A stretch of DNA of 64,000 nucleotides from SpSt-398 sp041752235 (GCA_041752235.1 JBGSHM010000029.1:1-64000), one strand, 5' to 3'; shown: positions 25,617-36,397, counted from the stretch's first letter. Numbers and translations: made by a program. Notes: generated by a model not told the origin, from the letters alone.

Positions 25617-28208
25617 ATGAAAACCCTGTGTGCCCGACCCTTTCTATTAATGACCACTGTAATGCTTCTTTACAGTCAGGGTCTCCTTGCCCAATGTGGT
25701 GTAGGATATACGCAGGCCCAGGTAAACTGGGATAAACTTGACTACTACTTTAATGGCACCAAACCCTACAGCACGTATGTGTCGAATGCGATGGAGCAGA
25801 CACAGAAATTTGCCCTTGGGCCGAATTATGTAACCATTGCCACCAGTTCAAGCAGCATAGTAAACCCGGGAACGACGGATGGGGTGAGTGTGGAGAATGG
25901 TACGCATACCGGGAACCTCACCAATTATACCGGAGCGGATGTGCAGTATAACCCTTCTGCAGATGGGCAGTATGTGACCCTGACCTTCAACGAAGAGATT
26001 ACCAATCTGAATTTTACCCTTTATGATATTGATGGCTCGCAACGGATTGATTTTTCCGCTACCAATGCGGCGAGTGTGGCGCAAAACATTAATATCGCTA
26101 TACAGGCTTCAACGATTCTGACGATCACCAATAACAACAGTACGAGTCCGTATGTGTCCGCTACCAGTGGTACCCTGGCCAATAACTCCAACCAGGGAAG
26201 TGCAACCATAACCGTCAATGGCCCCGTTAAACAGTTGATTTTTACTTATACCACAGTCGGATCAGATGTAGTAAACTGGCTCTCGGATATCAATGCTTGT
26301 GTTACCGGTAGTTTTCCGACTCAATACAATCGAACGGCGGATAATGAACCCTTTGTAGGCCCTGCCGGAAACCAGCCGGATTATTTTTTACTTACACCGG
26401 ATAACGATTATTGTTATATGGTGGATCCTGCCACCGGGGTGGCTCGTCCACTCTTTCAGGATGCCAGCAAAGACTTTCTCAATTCCTTTGGGTATGATCC
26501 GTACAATCACTACCTGTACTATATCTCTGAGAACTCAACCATTGATGCGAATAATAAGACCCTGAAGCGGTATAATTTCAATACGGAGTCATATTCCACG
26601 ATACTGGCCGATCTGACCAGTTTGAATATTCCGGTGATGAACCAGGGGGTGGAAACCGCCGGGGCGGCCTATTACAATGGCAAACTGTTCATCGGTTTTG
26701 AAGGCGGGCAATACAACAGTAGTAATACCCGGGAGTCTATAGTTTATCGACTCGACCTGGATGGTTCAGGCATTCCAATCAATGCCGTACAGGTTTTTGC
26801 GGTTAATTCCTATAATGGAAGTACGGGTACCCATGACTGGGCTGACTTTATTATTGAAGATGGGGTATTGGTGAATTACAATAGCCGATCCGGAACAAGC
26901 ATGGTTTCCTACGAGCATTATAATATGATGACGGGTCAATCGACTCCCTACCTCAATCCTTTTTCAGGTACGGGTAATGCCTATCAGGCAGGGTTGACCT
27001 GGGCAGGCGATCAGTATTCTTTTTCGAGCCAAACAATCAAAAAATACAATGAAAACGGAACGCTGGGTTCCGCTATTACTATCACTAATGTAGGAGGAGG
27101 CGCCTTTCAAACCGGTGCTGGTGATGCATCAGAGAATTTCAGGCCAAAATGTGATTTTGGCGATGCACCCTCTTCTTACGATCCGGTGGCCAATAGTCCT
27201 GCCGTTCATGAACGTTCCGATAACCTGCGTCTGGGGTCGGTATGGGATTATGAATGGGTAAAGACCGGTGGAGCGGGAGCTACGGCCGATGGGGGAGATT
27301 AGGATGGAATTGCTACCGTACCTGTATTGGATACGGGTTATTTTAATTATGCCATTGATGTGGAGGTGTACAACAATACCGGAGTGGATGCCACGGTGTC
27401 TGCCTGGTTGGACTATAACGCCAATGGTGTTTTTGATGTATCCGAGGGTGTTACCGCCAATGTGGGCACCAGTGCCTCTATGCAAACGGTAACCCTTGTA
27501 TGGTGGGTCATCAATACGCCGCTGAGTCTGGGTCAGTCTACCTATATGCGGGTACGAATCACTTCAGCTGATAAAAACATGGGAACAGATCACCCCACCG
27601 GGTATTATGATGTGGGTGAAGTGGAAGACTATGAGGTGATGGTAGACGCTGTGTTACCGATCATTCTGCAATATTTTAAAACGACAGTTGTCAATAACAA
27701 GGTGAATCTTGATTGGAAAACATCTGGTGAAACCACTTCAGGTTTGTACCTGGTGGAAAGAAGTGCGGATGGAGTAAACTGGGAAGAACTGACGATGATC
27801 AATGCTTTTGGCACTGCGGGAGACCATCTCTATTCCTTTGTTGATTCCTTCCCCTTACCAGGACAATCATTTTACCGATTGGCGATCATGCGTCGGACGG
27901 ATGGATCCCTGGAAGCTCATAGCCCGGTACGTACCGTTCATTTTTCCGTGTCTCCTTTTGTTTTAAAATTACAACCCAATCCCGTTCAGCAAGAAGTCAC
28001 GCTCTCCTTTATAGCGGTTGAAAATGGATTGGGCATGCTTCGCATCTTTACTCAACATGGCACCCTCCTGATGGAAAAAGCCGTCACCTATGTCAAGGGA
28101 AGCAACGAGGTAGTAATACCTGATATCGGACATCTTCGTCCGGGAAATTATATCCTTCACCTTACCACACCGGAAGGGGTTTTCGCTACACGCTTCCTGA
28201 AAAACTAA
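25617..28208 (+). pseudogene. T9SS GEVED-domain protein gene broken by in-frame TAG
   Basis: The frame encodes a signal peptide (about 1-25, ending LLAQ), a long beta-rich region (NWDKLDYYFNGTKPYS; beta-propeller-like stretch about 220-500), a GEVED domain (DYNANGVFDVSEGV, GEVEDYEVMV), the T9SS module and a C-terminal sorting domain (KLQPNPVQQEV). Codon 562 (27300-27302) is TAG. Beyond it the same frame resumes with DGIATVPVLDTG and runs to 28208. The intact neighbour at 28458-31079 has GAG at this position (GGDEDGVPTVP), so one G-to-T change explains the break. Full length would be 863 residues, against 873 in the paralogue. Confidence 0.85.
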
Positions 28209-28323
28209 GATTTTTTTTATTTCACCTCTTATTTAGAATCAGAGTTTTGTATTAAAAACTACTGATTTACACTTATATTTTTAAAATATTCTCCCCCGTT
28301 TTACGTTTATAATTCACTTACTT

Positions 28324-28385
28324 AGAAATAAGTATTTGTACTTATTTAGACGTGAAAATTTACGAATCACTAAAATTTATAAGTA
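28324..28385. promoter_or_regulatory. Inverted repeat and ATAAGTA sites upstream of 28458
   Basis: AAATAAGTA (28326-28334) and TACTTATTT (28339-28347) form a perfect 9-bp inverted repeat with a 4-base spacer. Further half-sites are ATAAGTA (28379-28385) and ACTTAT just upstream. The form suits a dimeric regulator, and the same motif precedes the paralogous gene at 25617. Confidence 0.5.
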
Positions 28386-28457
28386 TTTCCTATTAAGTTA
28401 GCATCCGTGAAAACCTGATAAACCCTTATCCTGTTTGAAAACTTAAAGATCCATACC

Positions 28458-31079
28458 ATGAAACAGCGCTACCCTTTCCATCTTACTGCGTTTCTATTTC
28501 TCCTTTTATTTCAAGCAGGAAATATTTGGTCACAATGTGGCGGATCTACCACGCAGGCACGCGCCAACTGGGACAATCTTGACTATTACTATGCCGGGGG
28601 GCCTTATTCAGCCTATATCAGTTCAGCACAGGCAAGAAGCCAGCGATTTGGTATTGGATCCAACTATTTTACATTTGATGTTTCCGCGAGTGTTACTTTA
28701 TATGGAGAGGTGACAACCCATGCTGGAGATGTAACGGTGGGTGGTATTGCCTATACCGGAGCGGATGTTCAGTTTAAACCCACTGTTTTAGGACAAACCT
28801 TTACCATTACATTTAATAATGAAGTAGAAAACGCCAGTTTTACGCTTTATGATATCGATCGATCAGCTTCCTTTACTGTGGTAGCTACCAATGCATCCGC
28901 GGTACCTCAAAATGTGAATGTGGCGCTTCAGGGAACAACGATCCTGACTGTTGGAGGGATACCTACTGCTCGAACAATCACCGCAGATGCTACTAACATT
29001 TCAAGTCCGGATAACCGCGGTACGGCCACGATTTCTGTCGCGGGGCCGGTTAAAACAATAGTCATTACGAATCTATTACTTGGGAGTGACTCCCATTTCT
29101 GGATGTCGGATATTGTAGCTTGTGTGACGGGAAGTTTTCCCACACAATTTCAACAGGCTCCCGACAATGAGCCATTTACAGGCCCTGCAGGAAATCAACC
29201 CGATTATTTTCTCGTAACTCCCGATAATGATTCGGTATATATGGTAGATCCGGCAACCGGAAATGCCTGGTACCTGTTTCGCGATGCGAGTAAGGATTAT
29301 GTCAATTCATTGGCCTATGACCCTTATCATAAATACCTGTACTATATCTCCGAAAACGTTTCGGTTGACGCCAATAACCGCGAGTTGAAACGCTATAACC
29401 TTACTACAGGAGCCAGCTCCACCATTGTAGCGAATATTACAACAACCCTTGGCATTCCCACCATGAGATTTGGTGTGGAATCAGCCGGCGCTGCCTTTTA
29501 TGATGGGGCTCTTTATCTGGGTGTCGAAGGTGGAAGGACTGATACAGGTAGTGGTACCCAAACCCGCGAAACCTTATTCTGGAGGGTCGAACTGGATGCC
29601 TCTCAAAACCCTACCGGGGTAGCCTACCAGGTTTTTGCCAGCGATGCCTATATCAATGGAAGCAATACCTCCATTCACGATTTTGGTGATTTTGTGATCC
29701 ATAATGGGATCCTCTATGATTTTAATACGGCGAGAAATGGAGGTAACTATGTTCAAAGTAAATACCATCATTACAACCTGATGACAGGAAATATGGATGC
29801 CTTGTACAATAACCCTACGACAGCCTCCTGGAATGGACAAGGTGCACTGACCTGGGGTGGGGACCTTTATTACTTTAGAGGGACTACATCCGGAAATTCC
29901 GGAATAGGTTTTTATAATAAAGCGGGAACCAATTCGGCTATCTCAGCCATCACGCCTCAAGACGGAGCCAACTGGCCCGGTGAAGCAGGTGATGCGAGTG
30001 AGAATTTCCGCCCTCGATGCGATTTTGGTGATGCCCCGGCATCCTACGACCCGGTAGCGAATAGCCCTGCTGTTCATGAACGCTCGGTTAATCTTCGTCT
30101 TGGTGCTACCTGGGATAATGAATGGGTTAAGACCGGTGGTGCAGGCGCCACATTGGATGGAGGCGACGAGGATGGAGTTCCAACAGTTCCGTTACTTGAT
30201 ACAGGGACTTTTAACTTCGCCGTAGATATTGATGTTTTTAACAATACCGGTGCCGATGCTACGCTTGGCGCCTGGCTTGACTATAACGCAAACGGTGTTT
30301 TTGATGTTGGTGAAGGCGTCATACAAACCGTAGGTACCAGTGCCTCCACTCAAACCATTACGCTGGTTTGGTGGACAATCAATACACCGCTCGCAATTGG
30401 GCAAAGCACCTATCTGCGTGTACGCGTTACTTCAGGAACCAATAACATGGATGTAAATCATGCCACCGGATATTTCAATACGGGTGAGGTGGAGGATTAC
30501 CAGGTTATGGTCGCCAGCGTACTGCCGGTTAACCTGAAGTATTTTGATGCCCAGTTGAATGGAAACCAGGTTAAAACTGAATGGGTGACAAGCAACGAAA
30601 GCAACCTCGGTCTGTTTGAAGTGGAAAGAAGCGGCGATGGAAGTATGTGGTCCACCATTGGAACCATTACTGCTCTCAATCAAGCCGGTGACCATAACTA
30701 TACATTTATTGATACCCTTCCTTTAAAAGGGAAATCATACTACCGCCTGCGTATCACACGTAAGGCCGATGGCAGCACAGAGAAAGTGAGCCAGGCCAAA
30801 GCGGTGACGATCATGAACAAGGCCTCGCTGTCAGTAATGCCCAATCCGGTACGTACCTGGGCCAGGCTGGATCTCCAATCCACCCAGCAGGGTGCCGGAG
30901 AAATAAAAATACTGAACATGCAAGGTGCCGTGGTCTATCAAAAATCATTGGAAATCAAAGAAGGACTCAATACCATTCAACTTGATGACCTGAAACGTTT
31001 TCAAAGCGGCACGTATATTTTACAAGTAAAAACACCAGATGAATTGTTTAACCGACAAATCATTATACAAAATGAATGA
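28458..31079 (+). CDS. T9SS-sorted GEVED-domain protein
   Basis: 873 residues, the intact tandem paralogue of the broken gene upstream. Signal peptide about 1-26 (ending IWSQ). The N-terminal beta domain (about 27-235) starts NWDNLDYYYAGGPYS. A middle region (about 240-530) has repeated YDPYHKYLYYISEN-like motifs, as in a beta propeller. A GEVED domain (about 535-690) contains CDFGDAPASYDPV, DYNANGVFDVGEGV and GEVEDYQVMV. The C-terminal T9SS module has LPVNLKYFDAQL, FEVERSGDG, YYRLRITRKADG and a sorting domain with SVMPNPV. Probably a surface or secreted adhesive or hydrolytic protein; there is no catalytic motif I can name. Confidence 0.87.
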   Translation: MKQRYPFHLTAFLFLLLFQAGNIWSQCGGSTTQARANWDNLDYYYAGGPYSAYISSAQARSQRFGIGSNYFTFDVSASVTLYGEVTTHAGDVTVGGIAYTGADVQFKPTVLGQTFTITFNNEVENASFTLYDIDRSASFTVVATNASAVPQNVNVALQGTTILTVGGIPTARTITADATNISSPDNRGTATISVAGPVKTIVITNLLLGSDSHFWMSDIVACVTGSFPTQFQQAPDNEPFTGPAGNQPDYFLVTPDNDSVYMVDPATGNAWYLFRDASKDYVNSLAYDPYHKYLYYISENVSVDANNRELKRYNLTTGASSTIVANITTTLGIPTMRFGVESAGAAFYDGALYLGVEGGRTDTGSGTQTRETLFWRVELDASQNPTGVAYQVFASDAYINGSNTSIHDFGDFVIHNGILYDFNTARNGGNYVQSKYHHYNLMTGNMDALYNNPTTASWNGQGALTWGGDLYYFRGTTSGNSGIGFYNKAGTNSAISAITPQDGANWPGEAGDASENFRPRCDFGDAPASYDPVANSPAVHERSVNLRLGATWDNEWVKTGGAGATLDGGDEDGVPTVPLLDTGTFNFAVDIDVFNNTGADATLGAWLDYNANGVFDVGEGVIQTVGTSASTQTITLVWWTINTPLAIGQSTYLRVRVTSGTNNMDVNHATGYFNTGEVEDYQVMVASVLPVNLKYFDAQLNGNQVKTEWVTSNESNLGLFEVERSGDGSMWSTIGTITALNQAGDHNYTFIDTLPLKGKSYYRLRITRKADGSTEKVSQAKAVTIMNKASLSVMPNPVRTWARLDLQSTQQGAGEIKILNMQGAVVYQKSLEIKEGLNTIQLDDLKRFQSGTYILQVKTPDELFNRQIIIQNE

Positions 31080-31129
31080 TTTTAAGTAATTTGTAATTCA
31101 GTTAAATCCAATAAGAAAAACCACTACCG

Positions 31130-34015
31130 ATGAGAAAGAACCATCTCTTAGCAGGGCTCACCATCCTGTGCCTTTTTGCTATTACATTTTTTATCTACCA
31201 AAGCCAAACCAACCGAAATGTCCTTCATTCCGAATCTGAAGAGGAGAGGGAAGAAGGTGCCGAAATTGAATTATTTAGCGGCGCTGACCGTCTGTTATTG
31301 ATGTGGGTTAACGGCAGGGCAGATATGGATGGCTCAAGCCTCACAGGCAAGTACATGCGTGCCTGGCAGCAGTATCTTCAATTAAAAAATAAGAATGTTG
31401 ATTATCGCGGTGGCCGTGTAGGCGCGGCTAACTGGACCTCACTGGGGGATGTATCCACCATTGGGGGTCGTGTGTTAAGCATCGCCGTCGACAAGACCAA
31501 CAGCAATAACCTTTGGGCTGGTTCTGCCAGCGGAGGTATTTGGAAATCCACCAATGCAGGAAGCAGTTGGACCAATGTAGAAACAGGATACCCTACGCTT
31601 GGTGTGTCTTCCATCATCGTTCACCCAACGGATAACGATACCCTCTTCGCAGGTACCGGTGAGGTTTACCGGGTTGATACTTCCAATATTGGCTTCAATG
31701 TTTGGAAAGCGCGTGGTACCTATGGTATCGGCATTCTGCGCAGCGTGGATGGCGGTACTACCTGGAACCAGGTTTTAGTGAGAACATCGGACCTGATGTT
31801 TGGCATTCAAATGATGGCCTTTGACCCCACCAATAGTAACCGCATTTACGCTTGTGCCACAGATGGCCTTTATCGCTCTAATGATGGTGGTACCACCTGG
31901 TCAAATATCCTCAGCAAGATCTATGTAACAGATATTGCCATCAACCCTTCCAACCCCGATCAGATCGTGGTGGGTGTAGGGAACATGGTAAATACAGATA
32001 AAGGAATCTATCGCACGACCAACGGAACAGCGGGCAGCCCTACATTTACTAAAATAACAAGCGGTCTACCATCCTCCTGGAATGGTTATATCCGTTTGGA
32101 CAATGTTGGATCCGGAATACTCTACGCACAAGTTGCAGGTACATCCGGTAACGAGTTATTCTTATCCACCGATTTTGGTGCCAACTGGAACAGTAAGAAC
32201 GGATCCGCACACGTTGACTTCCAATATTGGTTTTCGCATGACCTGGACATCAATCCGTCTAATACCAATCAGATATTAATGGCAGGGGTTGATTTTTACC
32301 GGTATACTTCTACCAACCTTACCACGGGTGGTTCGATCACTACAACGATATCTACGGGAAGCAGCCCTGTTCACTCCGATATCCATGATATTGAATTTGA
32401 CCCAAACAATAGCAATACCATTTATGTAGCATGTGACGGGGGTATGTATAAAAGTACAAATGGTGGAACCAGCTGGAGTGTGATCAATACTGGTTTACGC
32501 GCCACACAATTCTATGCATCTTTCGGTGTACACCCCTCCAATGCCAACCTGATGATCGGTGGATTGCAGGATAATGGCGTGGTTCGCTATAATGGTACTA
32601 CCTGGACCACCGTAGTAGGTGGTGATGGCGGACCCTGTGCCTTTGCCCCCAATGGAACTACGGTACTGGCTTCCAATGATGCGCGACGTGTACGTCGATC
32701 CACGACAGGTGTTACAGGAACCTTTTCCCCAGTATTGGCTGCCTGGGCCTTTACAGCCGATGATCGCACCGCATTCATGGCGCCGATTGCCATTAGTAAA
32801 TCTAATGGTAACTACATGTATGTGGCGTCCGACAATATCCATCGGTCAACCAATGGTGGAGATACATGGAGTAATACTGCTACCAGTTCGACGGCCTATA
32901 TCGAACAGCAGCGAAAGACCGCCATTACAATAGCAGTATCCCCCACCAATGAGAACAAAATCTATGTATCGACTTCCAATATCGCCCAAAATACCACCAA
33001 TGACTTTTTGTGGGTGAATGGGCAACCCAACGTATTTAAAAGCACAACACCTGCCACCACGCCGTATACAAGTGTCAAAGGCACATTGCCCAACCGCTTT
33101 GTGAATGACTTTGCCATCAGTGCAGTCAATGATGACAGCGTATATGTTGCCATCGGTGGATTTGGTACCACACATATCTACCTGACACCCGACGGCGGTG
33201 CTACCTGGCAGGCCCGGGGTACAGGATTACCCGATGTACCTTTCAATGCCGTATTGATCGATCCTACAAACCCGAGTGTGATCTACGCCGGTTGTGATTT
33301 TGGCGTATATGTAAGTCCCGACCGTGGCGCGACCTGGACAGACTATAACAATGGTTTCTGGGATGCCACGCAAATATTCGACCTGCAAGTGGATGCCAAT
33401 AATAAACTCATTGGTGTTACCCACGGTAAGGGCATTTTCCGGAGTGACCTTTATAGCGGCACCTTGCCTGTTAATATTACTTCCTTCTCCGGTGTTCACC
33501 AGAGCGGTCTGAACAAGCTGACCTGGATCACCGAGAGCGAAAGGAATATCCGCCAGTATGAACTGGAAAGAAGCCTGAATGGTACCGATTTCACCACCAT
33601 TGCAACATTGGCCCCGCACAATCAGCAAGGAACTTATACGTATAATCATACAGACGCGGTCAACAGCAATACAACCGCTGTTTACTACTACCGTTTGAAA
33701 TCCGTAGATCTTGATGGCGCACTCACCTATTCGCGTGTGGTGGCCCTTCAGGTGAATGGTAAGAAAACCTTTAGCGTATTGAGCAATCCTTTTGGTGATC
33801 AGGTGAGCATCGGCATGAACCTGGCAGCAGCCTCCTCAGTAACCATGAACCTGTACGACAATAAAGGAAGCCTGGTCCGCAAACAGGTATTCTCCGGTGC
33901 AACCGGTCCCAATACATTTATTTTAGACAATGTGGCTGTATTGCCCAAAGGATCCTATGTGATCGAGGCCCTTGTCAACCGTCAACGATTTACACAGCAA
34001 GTGCTGAAAAAATAA
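31130..34015 (+). CDS. T9SS-sorted Asp-box beta-propeller protein
   Basis: 961 residues with an N-terminal signal or anchor helix (about 8-25). At least eight Asp-box (BNR) motifs of the form S-x-D/N-x-G-x-x-W are visible: STNAGSSW, SVDGGTTW, SNDGGTTW, STDFGANW, STNGGTSW, STNGGDTW, TPDGGATW and SPDRGATW. These indicate one or two sortilin/sialidase-type beta propellers (about 95-770). The C-terminal T9SS module begins LPVNITSFSGVHQSG and the sorting domain has SVLSNPFGD and ends QQVLKK. The fold is shared by xyloglucanases, sialidases and non-enzymatic binding proteins; I cannot assign an enzyme activity. Confidence 0.87.
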   Translation: MRKNHLLAGLTILCLFAITFFIYQSQTNRNVLHSESEEEREEGAEIELFSGADRLLLMWVNGRADMDGSSLTGKYMRAWQQYLQLKNKNVDYRGGRVGAANWTSLGDVSTIGGRVLSIAVDKTNSNNLWAGSASGGIWKSTNAGSSWTNVETGYPTLGVSSIIVHPTDNDTLFAGTGEVYRVDTSNIGFNVWKARGTYGIGILRSVDGGTTWNQVLVRTSDLMFGIQMMAFDPTNSNRIYACATDGLYRSNDGGTTWSNILSKIYVTDIAINPSNPDQIVVGVGNMVNTDKGIYRTTNGTAGSPTFTKITSGLPSSWNGYIRLDNVGSGILYAQVAGTSGNELFLSTDFGANWNSKNGSAHVDFQYWFSHDLDINPSNTNQILMAGVDFYRYTSTNLTTGGSITTTISTGSSPVHSDIHDIEFDPNNSNTIYVACDGGMYKSTNGGTSWSVINTGLRATQFYASFGVHPSNANLMIGGLQDNGVVRYNGTTWTTVVGGDGGPCAFAPNGTTVLASNDARRVRRSTTGVTGTFSPVLAAWAFTADDRTAFMAPIAISKSNGNYMYVASDNIHRSTNGGDTWSNTATSSTAYIEQQRKTAITIAVSPTNENKIYVSTSNIAQNTTNDFLWVNGQPNVFKSTTPATTPYTSVKGTLPNRFVNDFAISAVNDDSVYVAIGGFGTTHIYLTPDGGATWQARGTGLPDVPFNAVLIDPTNPSVIYAGCDFGVYVSPDRGATWTDYNNGFWDATQIFDLQVDANNKLIGVTHGKGIFRSDLYSGTLPVNITSFSGVHQSGLNKLTWITESERNIRQYELERSLNGTDFTTIATLAPHNQQGTYTYNHTDAVNSNTTAVYYYRLKSVDLDGALTYSRVVALQVNGKKTFSVLSNPFGDQVSIGMNLAAASSVTMNLYDNKGSLVRKQVFSGATGPNTFILDNVAVLPKGSYVIEALVNRQRFTQQVLKK

Positions 34016-34057
34016 CTCAACTCGGTAGCTGGTTATTACTTGCAGGCTGAGCCTGCC

Positions 34058-34090
34058 GCCCCTCTTCATTCTTGTCGAGGGGCTTTTTTA
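34058..34090 (+). terminator. Rho-independent terminator
   Basis: The stem GCCCCTC (34058-34064) / GAGGGGC (34077-34083) is followed by TTTTTT, about 40 bases after the propeller gene. Confidence 0.88.
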
Positions 34091-34099
34091 TGCCCCCCT

Positions 34100-34158
34100 C
34101 GTGCCCTTGCGTCTTTGCGGTAAAACTTAACCGCCAGGACGCCAGGGCGCAAGGGTAC
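34100..34158. repeat. Palindrome family A, copy 5, permuted form
   Basis: The arms appear in reversed order: first TGCCCTTGCGTCTTTGCGGTAA, split here as a CCCTTGCG half and a GCGGTAA half, then TTAACCGCCAGGACGCCAGG. This is what the junction of two tandem copies of the usual form would look like. It lies between a terminator and ksgA. Confidence 0.75.
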
Positions 34159-34183
34159 GCAAAATCGGGAGTATCTTCGCAGG

Positions 34184-34939
34184 GTGTATACGCTAAAGAA
34201 ATCCCTTGGTCAGCACTTTTTGAAAGATGAGAACATCTGTCGAAAGATCGTGCAGGAACTTCGGGAAAGACCATTTACCCAATTGCTGGAAGTAGGACCC
34301 GGTGGGGGAGCGCTGACCAAATACCTGATCGAGATTCCGGATATTGAATTCAGGGCCGTGGAACTGGATCGGGAGAAGGTCGATTTTTTATTAATGACCT
34401 ATCCATCCCTCAAAGACCGGATCCTGGAAGGAAGTATATTGGAAATACAGGCCCCATTCATCGGAAACTTTACTGTGGTCGGCAATTTCCCCTATAACAT
34501 CTCTACCCAGATCCTCTTTCGTATATTGGATTGGAGGGAGCAGGTGGAAGGGGTGATCGGGATGTTTCAAAAAGAAGTGGCCCTCCGTGTGGCAGCCAAA
34601 GAGGGGAGTAAAGTGTATGGCGTAACTAGTGTATTGGTACAGGCTTTTTATAAAGTGGAGTACCTGTTTGATGTACATGAGAATTGTTTTCAACCTCCAC
34701 CCAAGGTTAAAAGCGCTGTGATCCGACTTTCCCCACTGGAAAACCCTCCCGAGATGGCCTCCCCGGGTCGATTGTTTCGGTTGGTGAAAGCAGCCTTTAA
34801 CCAACGCCGGAAGACCCTGCGCAACGCCACGAAGGATTGTTTTGTCAAGGAAATATTGGACCTCCCGATCTTTGATCGGAGGGCTGAACAATTGTCGGTG
34901 GCAGAGTTTGCCGAGCTGACCTTTAAAATGAAAGAATAG
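34184..34939 (+). CDS. ksgA: 16S rRNA adenine dimethyltransferase
   Basis: 251 residues, RsmA/KsgA, which dimethylates two adjacent adenines near the 3' end of 16S rRNA late in 30S assembly, using S-adenosylmethionine. Motifs: KKSLGQHFLKD at the N terminus, LLEVGPGGGALTKYL for the cofactor, and the catalytic GNFPYNIS. The C terminus has FNQRRKTLRNA. The start codon is GTG at 34184. The next gene starts one base after the stop, so they form a unit. Confidence 0.96.
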   Translation: MYTLKKSLGQHFLKDENICRKIVQELRERPFTQLLEVGPGGGALTKYLIEIPDIEFRAVELDREKVDFLLMTYPSLKDRILEGSILEIQAPFIGNFTVVGNFPYNISTQILFRILDWREQVEGVIGMFQKEVALRVAAKEGSKVYGVTSVLVQAFYKVEYLFDVHENCFQPPPKVKSAVIRLSPLENPPEMASPGRLFRLVKAAFNQRRKTLRNATKDCFVKEILDLPIFDRRAEQLSVAEFAELTFKMKE

Positions 34940-34940
34940 G

Positions 34941-35864
34941 ATGAAAAAAGTGATCATCACGGCCCCGGCGCATGAATACCTGATGACCCGTTTGAAAGAA
35001 CAGGGCTTTGATCCTCTTTATGTTCCGGATATTGCGTACGAAGCGCTGGAAACCCTGATTCCAGAAGCAGAAGGGATCGTAGTGACCACACGTGTCCGCA
35101 TCGATCAACCCCTGTTGGCCAAAGCCACCCGGTTGAAATGGATCGGTCGCCTGGGAAGCGGGATGGAGATCATTGATACCGCCTATGCCGAAAGCAGAGG
35201 AATTCTTTGTGTCAGTTCCCCGGAAGGAAACCGCCTGGCGGTGGCCGAGCATGTGCTGGGAATGATACTAAACCTGATGAATAATATCAGTTTATCCCAA
35301 CAACAGGTTCGCGATGGCCAATGGATTCGCTCCGCCAACCGGGGTACTGAACTGAGTGGCAAAACAGTAGGCATCATTGGATATGGTAACACCGGGAGTA
35401 GTCTCGCGGCATTGCTGGCCACATTTGAGCTGACGGTGTTGGCCTATGACAAATACAAAACGGGTTTTGCCAAAGGATATATAAAGGAAGCCAGCCTGGA
35501 ACAGGTGGCAAGGTATGCGGAGGTTATAAGTTTGCATGTGCCCCTTACCGAAGAGACCTACCACATGGCGAACAATTCCTTTTTCCAATCCCTGAAAAAT
35601 AAACCCTGGTTCTTTAATGCCGCCCGGGGCAAAGTGGTCGATAATGCCGCCCTGATCCAAGCCCTAAAGGAAGGTTGGATCGCCGGGGCCGGACTGGATG
35701 TATTGGAAAATGAAAAACTAGAGACTTATTCCCCCGAAGAACAGGTACAACTTCACTGGTTGCTACACCACCCCCAGGTACTCGTTACCCCCCATATTGC
35801 GGGATATTCCAACGAGGCTTTCTATAAAATGGCCAGGGTACTACTCGAAAAATTAAATCTTTGA
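34941..35864 (+). CDS. D-2-hydroxyacid dehydrogenase
   Basis: 307-residue NAD(P)-dependent oxidoreductase of the D-isomer-specific 2-hydroxyacid dehydrogenase family (phosphoglycerate dehydrogenase-like). The Rossmann motif is GIIGYGNTGSSLA (about 136-148). Catalytic residues are the Arg in NAARGKVVD, an acidic residue near LENEKLET and the His in VTPHIAGYSNEA. No ACT domain is present, so it is not the long regulated SerA type. The exact substrate is not clear. It is probably co-transcribed with ksgA. Confidence 0.88.
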   Translation: MKKVIITAPAHEYLMTRLKEQGFDPLYVPDIAYEALETLIPEAEGIVVTTRVRIDQPLLAKATRLKWIGRLGSGMEIIDTAYAESRGILCVSSPEGNRLAVAEHVLGMILNLMNNISLSQQQVRDGQWIRSANRGTELSGKTVGIIGYGNTGSSLAALLATFELTVLAYDKYKTGFAKGYIKEASLEQVARYAEVISLHVPLTEETYHMANNSFFQSLKNKPWFFNAARGKVVDNAALIQALKEGWIAGAGLDVLENEKLETYSPEEQVQLHWLLHHPQVLVTPHIAGYSNEAFYKMARVLLEKLNL

Positions 35865-35941
35865 TCAGCGTTTCGTTAATTAGGATTTCCTTATGACCCG
35901 ATGCGATTTTTCGCTATTAATTTAGCCTAAATACATCTGCT

Positions 35942-36385
35942 ATGAAAAGAAATCTACTCCTCTTACTTCTTTTCTCAACACTATTTATTTCCTGCCGCAG
36001 GCAGGTCGAAGACCGCATTTTTGGCCAGTGGAAACTGGACCAATCTTTTCGTCGTGATTTCCTGGACCGGGACTATTTTACCACCGGGTATGAAGCTGGC
36101 GTTTTCACCTTTAATGAAAGCGGCACCGCCAGCTATACCAGCGCGACCGATACCCTGACGGGATATTGGGAAGCTGATTTTTATAACCGCGGTTATTATG
36201 ACGGGAATGGAAACTGGCAAAACTCGCGGCAGAAATACCTGCGGATCTACCTGGTCAATTTTCAGGCAAATCAGTTCTTTAACCTGAACCTGGATGAATT
36301 TAATTTCCGAAATAACTGGAACTGTATTCGGGGTACACAGTATTCATATGGGAGGGATAGGATATATGAATTTGTAAGACTTTGA
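35942..36385 (+). CDS. Small lipoprotein, lipocalin-like
   Basis: 147 residues. A lipoprotein signal peptide ends in the lipobox LFIS-C (Cys about residue 18). The mature part has the pattern FGQWKLDQSF, GVFTFNESGTASYTS and GYWEADF, seen in the lipocalin-like proteins common in this phylum, followed by a Tyr/Asn-rich tail. Function unknown. A palindromic repeat follows. Confidence 0.75.
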   Translation: MKRNLLLLLLFSTLFISCRRQVEDRIFGQWKLDQSFRRDFLDRDYFTTGYEAGVFTFNESGTASYTSATDTLTGYWEADFYNRGYYDGNGNWQNSRQKYLRIYLVNFQANQFFNLNLDEFNFRNNWNCIRGTQYSYGRDRIYEFVRL

Positions 36386-36397
36386 TAATGAGGGTTA

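Noticed and set aside
10303..27302. Stop codon reassignment (TGA or TAG read as an amino acid)
   Set aside because: Many intact genes in the window end in TGA or TAG at the expected place, and the two breaks use different stops, so a changed code does not fit.
34016..34183. tRNA or small RNA gene in the gap before ksgA
   Set aside because: The pairing there is explained by a terminator and a permuted family-A palindrome; no cloverleaf is found.
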